Below are positions 36,317 to 44,016 of a DNA stretch of 64,000 nucleotides, one piece after another. The notes beneath the pieces are model-generated. The model did not search any database. It was not told where the DNA came from and saw only the letters and a list, made by a program, of their open reading frames with translations. Where the stretch lies: assembly GCA_035913415.1 (NCBI GenBank), contig JAMIIV010000207.1, forward strand, positions 1 through 64,000, given 5' to 3'. The DNA comes from UBA5070 sp035913415. Its GTDB lineage: Bacteria; Fibrobacterota; Fibrobacteria; UBA5070. The translations under genes were made by a program, and so were the position numbers. The stretch's first letter is position 1. Each line of letters opens with the position of its first letter.

Positions 36317-37518
36317 GCGTCACCCGCCTTCTTGCGCGGCTCAAGCGAACCTGCCAATGGGTAGACGGCGACGAACTCGGTGCCGCCCTCTTCGGTGGAG
36401 ACGAACGAGATGTTTCCCCCGAGGTACTTCTCGGTGAGGTACTTCATGCTGTAGGTGCCCAATCCACGGCCATTGCCCTTGGTGGAAAAGGACCGATTGA
36501 AGATCTGCAGCCGGATCTTCTCCGGCATGTACGCCGGGTTGCGCACCGCGAAGGCAACCTGGCCGTCCCGATCTTGGCAATCGATCACGACGGTCTCTCC
36601 CGGCAACGAGGCTTCCAAGGCGTTCTTCGTCATGTTCGACAACACGCGCAGCAACAACGTGGGATCGGAGGAAAACGAGATGTCGGCTGCATCGGGCGAC
36701 ACCACCAGGTGGCGCCCTTCGAGATAGTCGGGGCGATCGAAACTGTTCCGCACGGTCTCGATCGCCTCGGAAGAGCGTACGGAACGCACCTGGACCAGCA
36801 GTTCGTTGGCCTCGGCGGCCAGCAGGATGCGATGGGCGTTGATCTCGTCGACGATGCGTTCGGAGAGCACCCCCACTCGCTGGACGAGCTCGGATCGATC
36901 GAGGATGCTGTCGCCTTCCATCCCCAGCAATGTCGAGAACCCCCGCAACGCGGAGGCGGTATTCATGATGTCGTGGAGGAAGATCTTCTCGAGGAAGTTC
37001 TTGCGTTTTTCCTCGGCGATGTCGACGGCTGTGAAGAGCGTGAAGGTCTCACCACCCATCTCGACCGGAGACGCCCAGATCCGCAGATCCATCGCTTCTT
37101 CCTGACCCTCGCGGCGGACCTTCAAGCGGCATTCTTCGGTGGCGGCACTGCCGGCCTGGCTTTGTTTGATGGCGTTGGCCGCACCGCAGTAACGACACGA
37201 CGCCGTGGTCCCGCACCCACCTGCACTTTCGTCGTGGTGCACACACCCCATGGCCTCTCCGGTCCGCATACCCACCAGGCATTCGAGATCTTCGGCCCCC
37301 AAAACCTTCAGCGCGGCCTGGTTGGCAAAGACGATCTGCCGGTGGGAATCCAGGACCACCACCAGGTTGGGCACCAGCTGGAGCGCCTCACGAAAACTCT
37401 TTTCGGCGCGCACGATCCCGGCACCCCGCTGGAGATCTGCGGAGGTACTGCGTTCGGCAGGCAGAAATTCGGTCGGCTGCGGCGTGTTCACCAAGGAGCT
37501 CCCTCGGGTTCGAATCAT
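36313..37518 (-). CDS. PAS-domain sensor histidine kinase with Cys cluster
   Basis: A 401-residue cytoplasmic sensor kinase; no membrane segment was seen. A PAS domain spans about 40-150 and contains a Cys cluster (Cys92, Cys102, Cys108, Cys111, spaced CGTTASCRYC) that resembles known motifs in kinases with a bound metal or cofactor. The phospho-acceptor His182 is in FLHDIMNTASALRGF. The catalytic part has an N-box (LSNMTKNALEAS) and a STKGNGRGLGTYSMKYL G2 box; the G1 box is non-canonical (VRNPAYMPEK). The start at 37518 has a GGGGAG site. It should phosphorylate the regulator encoded next. Confidence 0.88.
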   Translation of the reverse strand: MIRTRGSSLVNTPQPTEFLPAERSTSADLQRGAGIVRAEKSFREALQLVPNLVVVLDSHRQIVFANQAALKVLGAEDLECLVGMRTGEAMGCVHHDESAGGCGTTASCRYCGAANAIKQSQAGSAATEECRLKVRREGQEEAMDLRIWASPVEMGGETFTLFTAVDIAEEKRKNFLEKIFLHDIMNTASALRGFSTLLGMEGDSILDRSELVQRVGVLSERIVDEINAHRILLAAEANELLVQVRSVRSSEAIETVRNSFDRPDYLEGRHLVVSPDAADISFSSDPTLLLRVLSNMTKNALEASLPGETVVIDCQDRDGQVAFAVRNPAYMPEKIRLQIFNRSFSTKGNGRGLGTYSMKYLTEKYLGGNISFVSTEEGGTEFVAVYPLAGSLEPRKKAGDA

Positions 37519-37629
37519 GACTCCCCACAGGAAACCATCCGGGAGTCCGAAAGTCAATGCTCGCAACGGGATAGCAGGTTTCCATCCACCCCCCGTGGCA
37601 GGCTATCTTGACCGGTCATGGAGGAGTAC

Positions 37630-38490
37630 ATGGACATCGCTTTTCTGGGTCTGGGAATCATGGGATCCCGCATGGCCACCAACCTTTCCGCCGCGGGTCA
37701 CACCGTACGGGTCTGGAACCGCTCATCCGACAAAGCCCAGGCCCTGGCCAGCGCCGGATGCATTCCTTGCCTCACTCCCGCGGAGGCTGTCCAAGGGGTA
37801 CAGCTGGTCATCACCATGCTTGCCGATCCTCCCGCTTTGGAGTCGGTCGCCCACCAAGGCGGGCTCCTGGCCGCGATGCCCCAAAACTGCCTGTGGCTCG
37901 ATTGCAGCACCGTCGACCCCGAGACCTCGCGGCGCCTGGGCGCCGAGGCCGCTTCGCGAGGCCTGCGCTTCCTGGACGCTCCCGTGTCGGGATCTCTGGG
38001 CGCCGCCGCCGCAGGCAAGCTGATCTTCCTGGTGGGAGGCGATGCCCAAGACCTGGACCAAGCACGTCCAGCCCTCGAGGCGATGGGCGTGCGCATCGTG
38101 CATGCCGGACCTGTCGGCGCCGGATCCGCCTTGAAGCTGATCAACAATCTGTTTCTCGCCCAAACCCAGGCGGCCTGGTCGGAATCGCTGGGACTGGCCA
38201 CCAAGTTGGGACTGTCCATCGAGATGGTCCACGACGCCATCCTGCCGTCCCACGTCGCCCCGGGGTTCCTGACGTTCAAACGACCGAAGCTCGAGGCGAA
38301 GGAATGGAGCCCCGAATTCCCGCTGCGGCTGGCCTTGAAGGACGTCCGGCTGGCCCTGGCTTGCGCCCGGGAAGCCGGGCTGGAACTGGAGCAGGCCAAC
38401 GCCTGTGAACACCTCTACACCAAAGCCTTCGAGCGATCCTTGGGCGACCTGGACATCAGCGCCATCCACGAGGTGGCATCGGGCCTCTGA
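37630..38490 (+). CDS. 3-hydroxyisobutyrate dehydrogenase family (beta-hydroxyacid dehydrogenase)
   Basis: NAD(P)-dependent dehydrogenase of 286 residues. Rossmann motif GLGIMG (7-12), the substrate-binding DAPVSGS (116-122), and the catalytic Lys169 in GSALKLINN are in place. Family members reduce or oxidise 3-hydroxyisobutyrate, tartronate semialdehyde or succinic semialdehyde; the substrate is not determined. I chose the start at 37630 rather than 37618 because a GGAGGAG site lies 3 nt before it. Confidence 0.85.
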   Translation: MDIAFLGLGIMGSRMATNLSAAGHTVRVWNRSSDKAQALASAGCIPCLTPAEAVQGVQLVITMLADPPALESVAHQGGLLAAMPQNCLWLDCSTVDPETSRRLGAEAASRGLRFLDAPVSGSLGAAAAGKLIFLVGGDAQDLDQARPALEAMGVRIVHAGPVGAGSALKLINNLFLAQTQAAWSESLGLATKLGLSIEMVHDAILPSHVAPGFLTFKRPKLEAKEWSPEFPLRLALKDVRLALACAREAGLELEQANACEHLYTKAFERSLGDLDISAIHEVASGL

Positions 38491-38495
38491 TTCGC

Positions 38496-38810
38496 CTACG
38501 GCATCAGCAGCCGGCAGTCGACCCAACCCTCCATCGTACGGACCTGAACCCGCAGGTGGACTCCCATCCCCGTGGGCAAAAGCACCCCGTCCGTGCGACG
38601 CCCCGACGAAAAGGATGCCCAGAGCAACTGCCCCAAAGAGTCCAGGACTCGCACAGGCGCCCCGATCAAATCGGGAGGAAGAACCAAGTGGCCGCTGGGC
38701 TCAACTCGCCCCTCAACCACATCCGAGCGAGTCCGGTTGTCGGGATGGGCAGGGGAATCGCCCTCCACTGAGGCGGACGCGGACGGTGCGGGTGGGAACA
38801 TTCCGGACAT
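38496..38810 (-). pseudogene. Orphan C-terminal sorting-domain-like fragment
   Basis: A 104-residue reading frame without signal peptide. From about residue 38 (SGHLVLPPDLIGAPVRVLDSLGQLLWAS) it looks like the terminal beta-sandwich of a type-IX-like secreted protein, ending RVQVRTMEGWVDCRLLMP. No N-terminal passenger remains upstream. I take it as the surviving 3' end of a deleted secreted-protein gene; a short independent gene cannot be excluded. Confidence 0.4.
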
Positions 38811-38863
38811 GGAGACCTCGCCGCCCGGTGCGCTGAAAGGGAATGACCGGGGCTTTGGAATAT

Positions 38864-38907
38864 CACTTCCGCGCAGGGCGAAAGCAAAGCGAAAGTCCGC
38901 GGAAGTG
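38864..38907. repeat. Inverted repeat upstream of the NYN-LOTUS gene
   Basis: Perfect 10-bp arms CACTTCCGCG (38864-38873) and CGCGGAAGTG (38898-38907) enclose 24 nt, which include the tandem element GCGAAAGCAAAGCGAAAG. It lies 97 bp before the ATG at 39005. It could be a leader hairpin or a binding site; no protein family was matched. Confidence 0.45.
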
Positions 38908-39004
38908 TTGTCAGGCCGTCTCCACCCCTACCGCCGGAACGCCGTGTCTACCTTGGGTACTCCCCTGTTCCCGACCTCTCTTTCGCCAAGGAACCAAGAC
39001 CCCC

Positions 39005-40477
39005 ATGCGCGACAACCCCACGAACGTGGCCATCTACTGGGATTTCGAAAACCTCCAGGCGAGCCTCGTCGAGAAGAAGGGCGGATCCGGCGCCTACGGC
39101 CGCACGAAGTACCAGGCCCAGGAAGCGTTGATCGACATCGAATCCATCATGGACTACGCCGCCACCTTCGGTGTGGTGTCCATCAATCGCGCGTACTGCA
39201 ACTGGCAGTGGTACGGCAAGTACCGCGAACAGCTTCTCCACAACGGTCTGGAGCTCATCCAGTTGTTCCATCCCGGTGCCTCGGGCAAAAACGGCGGCGA
39301 CATCAAGCTGTGTCTGGACTGCACCGAAGACCTCATGCGTTTCCCGCACATCGACGTGGTGGTCGTCGTGGGTGGCGACAGCGATTTCCTGCCCGTGGCC
39401 CAGAAGATCAAGGCCCAGGGCAAGATGCTCGTGGGCATCGGCGCGGCGGCCAACACCAACCGCCACTGGGCCCACAGTTGCCACGAGTTCAAGTTCTACG
39501 AAGCTCTCATCCTCGACGACGACTCCGCTCCCACCTCGGCGCCGGTGTTACCCGCCTCCGCGGTGCCCCAGCCACAGACCACCTCCCCGGTGGCGGCACC
39601 CACCGACCCCGACAACTTCGTGATGTCGCGTCCGGAAGACCTGCTGCGCCGCGCGATCTTGCGCCTGTCGGGCAAGGGCGGTGATTCGTGGGTCCTGAAG
39701 GGATCCATCCGTCCGATGATGAAGCGTATGGACCCGACGTTCGAAGAGGAGCAGCACGGTTGTCGCAGTTTCTCGGCCTTCATGCGCAAGTTCGAGCACC
39801 TGCTCGAAGTGCGCGCCGGGCGCAACGACCAGGAAGTCCGCATCCGCGGCAAAGGCGAGCGGCAGTCGGAACGCCCGATGGAGAACAACTCCGAGCGCGG
39901 GACGGAAACACGACCCGAGCGCAATGAACGCGGAGACCGTGGGGACAGGGGCGACCGCGGAGACCGTGGCGACCGGAACGATCGTCCCGAGCGCGGCGAA
40001 CGTGGAGGACGTGACGAACGTCGCCGCGATCGCGATGGGCGACGGCAGGAGGCGCCGCAGGACCGCTCGCCGGGGCGAGTGGCCGAACGGATCGCCCAGG
40101 CTTTGGAGAAAGTCCCCGACCCGTTGGTCGATGGAGCCATCGCCGTCGAGGACGTTGCCGCCATCGAAGCCGCGTCCTTCACAACGGAGCCGCCCCCGTT
40201 CCTGGACGTGGCGCAGAACACTCCTGGAGACTCACGGGAACTGCCTCCCGCCAGCCTTGAAGCGGCACCGGACATCCCCGACTCGGCCCAGGAGACTGCG
40301 GACGAAGGCGACGTGAACGAAGGTGCACGCCCGTCGGGAACACCGGGTCGGCCCCGTGGCCCCAGGCGCCCGGCGGGCCGCAAACCAGCCACGGCCACGG
40401 AGAAACCCGCTCCGCTCAAGGCCGCCCCCAAAGCGGCCGCGAAGCCTCGTCCTCGGGGAAAATCCAGCAAGGGATGA
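39005..40477 (+). CDS. NYN domain protein with OST-HTH/LOTUS domain and RGD-rich tail
   Basis: A 490-residue protein. Residues 1-165 are a NYN/LabA-type PIN-like nuclease domain (VAIYWDFENLQ near the start, VVVVVGGDSDFLPVAQKIK in the middle, with conserved acidic residues). Residues 205-270 look like an OST-HTH/LOTUS RNA-binding domain (LLRRAILRLSGKGGDSWVLK). Residues 304-347 are an RGD/RGE-rich tract, then an acidic and Pro/Ala/Lys-rich disordered tail. The architecture suggests an RNA-processing or RNA-binding enzyme. Likely substrate and partners are unknown. Convergent with the DUF4349 lipoprotein. Confidence 0.85.
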   Translation: MRDNPTNVAIYWDFENLQASLVEKKGGSGAYGRTKYQAQEALIDIESIMDYAATFGVVSINRAYCNWQWYGKYREQLLHNGLELIQLFHPGASGKNGGDIKLCLDCTEDLMRFPHIDVVVVVGGDSDFLPVAQKIKAQGKMLVGIGAAANTNRHWAHSCHEFKFYEALILDDDSAPTSAPVLPASAVPQPQTTSPVAAPTDPDNFVMSRPEDLLRRAILRLSGKGGDSWVLKGSIRPMMKRMDPTFEEEQHGCRSFSAFMRKFEHLLEVRAGRNDQEVRIRGKGERQSERPMENNSERGTETRPERNERGDRGDRGDRGDRGDRNDRPERGERGGRDERRRDRDGRRQEAPQDRSPGRVAERIAQALEKVPDPLVDGAIAVEDVAAIEAASFTTEPPPFLDVAQNTPGDSRELPPASLEAAPDIPDSAQETADEGDVNEGARPSGTPGRPRGPRRPAGRKPATATEKPAPLKAAPKAAAKPRPRGKSSKG

Positions 40478-40482
40478 GACGA

Positions 40483-40515
40483 TCCCTGCGGTACGATCCT
40501 TTCGCGCCGCAGGGA
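40483..40515. terminator. Hairpin between convergent genes, candidate bidirectional terminator
   Basis: A perfect 9-bp stem (TCCCTGCGG / CCGCAGGGA) with a 15-nt loop lies in the 45-bp gap between the NYN-LOTUS gene and the DUF4349 gene, which end towards each other. No T-tract. Confidence 0.45.
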
Positions 40516-40522
40516 GACCCGA

Positions 40523-41455
40523 CTACTCCGACGTACGTGGACGAGCGCGCCGCAGGCGCACGATCCCGTAGACCATGCCACCCAGCACCAGCAACACCGT
40601 CCAGTGCGACACGAACCACAAGACGAACCCGACGAAGCCGTCCCATCCCTCCCGGGCGGCGGCACCGAAGCGGCTCCCGAGCGATTCGCGCCAGATCTGG
40701 TACAGAGGCTGCGCCAAGGTGTCCATGCGCGTTTCGGGATGCTGGTAGATCGAAACCGCCACGGCACTGAGTGCCACCTGGCCGAGCAGATCCTCTTCGC
40801 GGGACAGGGCCGCGTCGGCGCGATCCGCCCGGTCGTTGGCGTTGTCCAGAACGGAGGACAGGTCGCGGATCTTGCCGGTCCGCTCGTCGACCAAATTCTC
40901 CATCCGTTGGCTGGCTCGCTCCTGCCGCCGACGCTCGCGGTCGGCGCGTCGCAATTCCTGCCCCACGTCCTGGGCCGTCACCACCCGGCGATCGAGAGCC
41001 GCCACCAGCGGTGCCAGATGCGCCAGCACCGTATCCAGACGGTCGTTGGGCACCTGCAACTGCAGGTCGTTGACGATGTCGACGCGTTCGATGCGGATGA
41101 GGGAATCGTCGCCGTGGGATTCTTCGTGGGCCTCCGCCATCCGGACCTGGAGATCGTTGCGCGCCACGTATCCACCCGCGTCGGCCACGATGCGCTCGAT
41201 GGCCGTGGTGGTCTGCACCACCGATCGGCATCGGAAGCGCATCTCGGCGCTGCGCACGAACTTGCGATCGGCCACCACCGGGCTCGGGGCGGCGCTCATT
41301 CCGACGGGAGGCGCCGGTGGCGCGGCTTCCTGCGGAGCGGACGAGACAGCATCGGCGTATCCCGACTCGACCATCGGGGCGGCTTCCTCCTTCTTCTGAC
41401 AACCAAGCACCGCAAAACTGACCAGGCACAGGGGCAGGATCCAGCGACGACTCAT
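40523..41455 (-). CDS. DUF4349 family lipoprotein
   Basis: A 310-residue envelope lipoprotein (lipobox AVLGC, Cys19). After a Pro/Ala linker comes the DUF4349 domain (RKFVRSAEMRFRCRSVVQTTTAIERIVADAGGYVARND, quoted in part), with a coiled-coil (about 165-225) in which Arg and Asp are frequent, and a C-terminal membrane segment (FVLWFVSHWTVLLVLGGMVYGIV) ending in basic residues. DUF4349 proteins are envelope proteins of unknown role. No operon partner is close; 59 bp separate it from the LRR-like gene. Confidence 0.85.
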   Translation of the reverse strand: MSRRWILPLCLVSFAVLGCQKKEEAAPMVESGYADAVSSAPQEAAPPAPPVGMSAAPSPVVADRKFVRSAEMRFRCRSVVQTTTAIERIVADAGGYVARNDLQVRMAEAHEESHGDDSLIRIERVDIVNDLQLQVPNDRLDTVLAHLAPLVAALDRRVVTAQDVGQELRRADRERRRQERASQRMENLVDERTGKIRDLSSVLDNANDRADRADAALSREEDLLGQVALSAVAVSIYQHPETRMDTLAQPLYQIWRESLGSRFGAAAREGWDGFVGFVLWFVSHWTVLLVLGGMVYGIVRLRRARPRTSE

Positions 41456-41514
41456 GGTGCACTCCAGGGATACAGGGGAATGGGGGTTACGTGTTCCAAC
41501 CAGGGATCGCGAGC

Positions 41515-43062
41515 TCACTCGCCTTCGCTTTCGCCGGACGCGGGTCGTCGGTTGATTTCGTCCAGAAGATGTTCGACCCGGCATCCCTGCGGGACGAAAA
41601 GAGCGATCAGAACGTCTTGTTCGAAGACGGCCACGAGCTGGATGCGATCGTCCTCGGCCCACACCAGATGGTTCGGTGCAGAGAGGAGCGCGCCCGGGAT
41701 CGCTTCCTCGACGTCCATCCGGTTGTTGCCCGACGCGAGCCGCCCCAAGGCGCGGGATCCGAAGTCGCCGACGAGCACCAATCCCTCTTGCTCCGTCCAA
41801 GTCGCGAAGGGGCCTACCTCGTAGGCATCACCCTTGTAGTAGTCGCTGCGCATGCACGAAGACGTGCCAGGCACAACTCCACGCGCAACCAACCCCCGGA
41901 TTTTGGAACGCTCCGGGAGCTGCTCTTCGGGGAACGGGGTCGATTTGTAGGCGAGCATGTCAGGGGTCCATTCCGACGAGGCCTCGAAGAAGAGGTCCAC
42001 GACCCGGCGCGAGGCGGCCACAACCTCGGTCTCCTCGACGGTGAATCCCGGACCATCGAAGGAATCGACGGTCGCCGCGATCAGATCGATCTGACGGGGA
42101 TCGACGATGGGAACATCGCGCAACACGACCCAATCCGGAGTGATCTTCTGGTCTTCGGCGCAATCCTCACCGCCCTCGAGGCAACGCGCGGGCAGATCCA
42201 GCCAGGAGACGTTCCCGCCTAGAATTTCCAAACTGTCCACGTTCGGCATCGAGCGAAGATTCAACCGGGGCGCGAACACCTTGCGCAATACCAACGTTTG
42301 TACCGGCAACCACTGCAGCCGGTGTTGGCTCCTGGACCACGATCCGCCGTCCTGCTCCGTTGCGAGTCTGCACCCCCGCAGTTCCAGCCTGCGCAACGAA
42401 CGGAACATCGCCAGTCGGCCCACATTGATCTCTTCGGTACCGGAGCACGCCAGGACCAGCCCTTGGATGGGGCCTTTCCCGCCCGCCCGCAGCACCTGCT
42501 TGGCGACCACCTTGCCCGACTCGGCGGCCATCCACTGGCGCAGGCGCGCCGCTTCGGCCTCTCCCCCGCAGGTTTGACGGCTGCGCCATCCCGGCGCGGC
42601 GCGATCCAGCCACGGCCGGACACCCTCGGGGAGGTCGCCGCAGAGACTCGCACCGTCGATGCGGATGGAGTCGGGGAATGTGCGGCCCACCTGGAAGACG
42701 CGGTCTTCTTCGGGCAGGGTCCAGAGGGGGAGGTTCGAGACGTCGACCACCCAACTCGAGCCGGAACGATGGATCACGTTGGAATCGACCAGATCGAGAC
42801 CGTTGCGGGACTCCACTTCGTAGACCCACCACCGCAGCGATTCCTCGACCCCTTCCAAGGCTCCCGTCGCCGGAGGGAGAGTGGCAACGGAATCTGTCGC
42901 AACGGGCGCGGCGGCAGCGGGCGGCGCCTTGCGACATCCCGCGACCATCATCAGCAGGATCAGCGCCGCCGCGGAAGCCACACTGCCCGAGGACTGCAGG
43001 CCAACCGAAGGAGTCCATCGGAGGGCTGTGAACTTGACGCCTTCGGAACTGCGGTGGCTCAT
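41515..43062 (-). CDS. Exported LRR-like lipoprotein of unknown function
   Basis: A 515-residue protein. The signal peptide is long (43 residues up to the lipobox MMVAGC). A leucine-rich-repeat-like part lies about 225-300 (LRRLELRGCRL, LPVQTLVLRKV, MPNVDSLEILGGNVSWLDL). The remainder contains Cys residues that could pair. No family recognised. The ATG at 43062 overlaps the sseA stop (ATGA), so it is co-translated with the sulfurtransferase. Confidence 0.65.
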   Translation of the reverse strand: MSHRSSEGVKFTALRWTPSVGLQSSGSVASAAALILLMMVAGCRKAPPAAAAPVATDSVATLPPATGALEGVEESLRWWVYEVESRNGLDLVDSNVIHRSGSSWVVDVSNLPLWTLPEEDRVFQVGRTFPDSIRIDGASLCGDLPEGVRPWLDRAAPGWRSRQTCGGEAEAARLRQWMAAESGKVVAKQVLRAGGKGPIQGLVLACSGTEEINVGRLAMFRSLRRLELRGCRLATEQDGGSWSRSQHRLQWLPVQTLVLRKVFAPRLNLRSMPNVDSLEILGGNVSWLDLPARCLEGGEDCAEDQKITPDWVVLRDVPIVDPRQIDLIAATVDSFDGPGFTVEETEVVAASRRVVDLFFEASSEWTPDMLAYKSTPFPEEQLPERSKIRGLVARGVVPGTSSCMRSDYYKGDAYEVGPFATWTEQEGLVLVGDFGSRALGRLASGNNRMDVEEAIPGALLSAPNHLVWAEDDRIQLVAVFEQDVLIALFVPQGCRVEHLLDEINRRPASGESEGE

Positions 43063-43904
43063 CGTTCGACGGGCCGACGCGGATCCACGCACCATTCACT
43101 CCAGGAGCCGGGGTAGAGGGCGGCGCCGGAAAGACCCGCGACCTCCAGGGCCAGCAGGTTGTGGCAGGCCGTGACACCCGATCCGCACTGCATGACGGCT
43201 TCGGCGACGGAGCGACCTTCCAGGACACGTTCGAATTCCGCGCGCAGCGTCTCGGGGGTTTTGAAACGCTCGCCGTCGACGAGATTCTCGCGGAAGAAAC
43301 GGTTGCACGCGCCGGGGATGTGGCCCCCCACGGGATCGAGGGATTCGCCTTCGCCCCGGAACCGCTCGGGCGAACGCGCATCGACCACCAGCAACGACCG
43401 TCCACCCAGGCTGGCCAGAATCTGTTCGGCCGAGACCGTGGGCATCAAGGATTCCTTGGCGACCAGATCGCCGCGCCCACGAGGTGCGGGCACATCTTCC
43501 TCAAGGGCTCCACCGACGTCCCTCCAGGCGGCCACCCCACCGTCGAGCACGGCCACGGCCTCGTGGCCCAGCCAACGCAAAAGCCACCACAAGCGCGCCG
43601 CGAACATGCTGCCGGCGTCGTCGTAGACCACCACCTGCGAACAGGCCTTCACCCCTAGCCCCGCGAGGATCCCCGCCAGGACGCGTTTGTCGGGCAAGGG
43701 ATGGCGCCCGTTGTGCCCCGTGCGCGCACCCGACAGCGCCTCGTCCAGCGGCAGGAACAAGGCACCGGGGATATGTCCCGCTCGCCAGGCGGCGATGCCG
43801 GCTCGGGGCAGCAGGAGATCGTGGCGGACATCGAAGACGATCCAATCGGGATCGTGCAGATGGGCCCGCAGGGTGGCAGCGTCGAGGAGGGTGTTGTGGG
43901 GCAT
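43059..43904 (-). CDS. sseA: 3-mercaptopyruvate/thiosulfate sulfurtransferase
   Basis: A 281-residue two-domain rhodanese. The N-terminal domain (about 10-130) is inactive; the C-terminal domain carries the active-site loop MQCGSGVTACHN with Cys240. The CGSGVTA loop is the mercaptopyruvate-type form (thiosulfate-type is CRKGVTA), so SseA-like activity is favoured. The internal domain signature IPGALFLPLDEALSG and IPGACNRFFRENL are both typical. Upstream of and coupled to the LRR-like gene. Confidence 0.9.
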   Translation of the reverse strand: MPHNTLLDAATLRAHLHDPDWIVFDVRHDLLLPRAGIAAWRAGHIPGALFLPLDEALSGARTGHNGRHPLPDKRVLAGILAGLGVKACSQVVVYDDAGSMFAARLWWLLRWLGHEAVAVLDGGVAAWRDVGGALEEDVPAPRGRGDLVAKESLMPTVSAEQILASLGGRSLLVVDARSPERFRGEGESLDPVGGHIPGACNRFFRENLVDGERFKTPETLRAEFERVLEGRSVAEAVMQCGSGVTACHNLLALEVAGLSGAALYPGSWSEWCVDPRRPVER

Positions 43905-44016
43905 CGGGATAGAAGGTACCTCCTGGGTGCCTGCCCGCAAACACGTTCCAGCAAAGGTCCAATGCCCCCCGCAAGCGGTCGCCTCGCGGGAATGGGTCCC
44001 AGGTTCCGCTCCGCTC

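Noticed and set aside
39916..40045. A repetitive CGGAGACCGTGG-like tract that could be mistaken for a CRISPR or satellite
   Set aside because: It lies in frame within the NYN-LOTUS gene and encodes RGD/RGE residues; units are 9 nt with no spacer structure.
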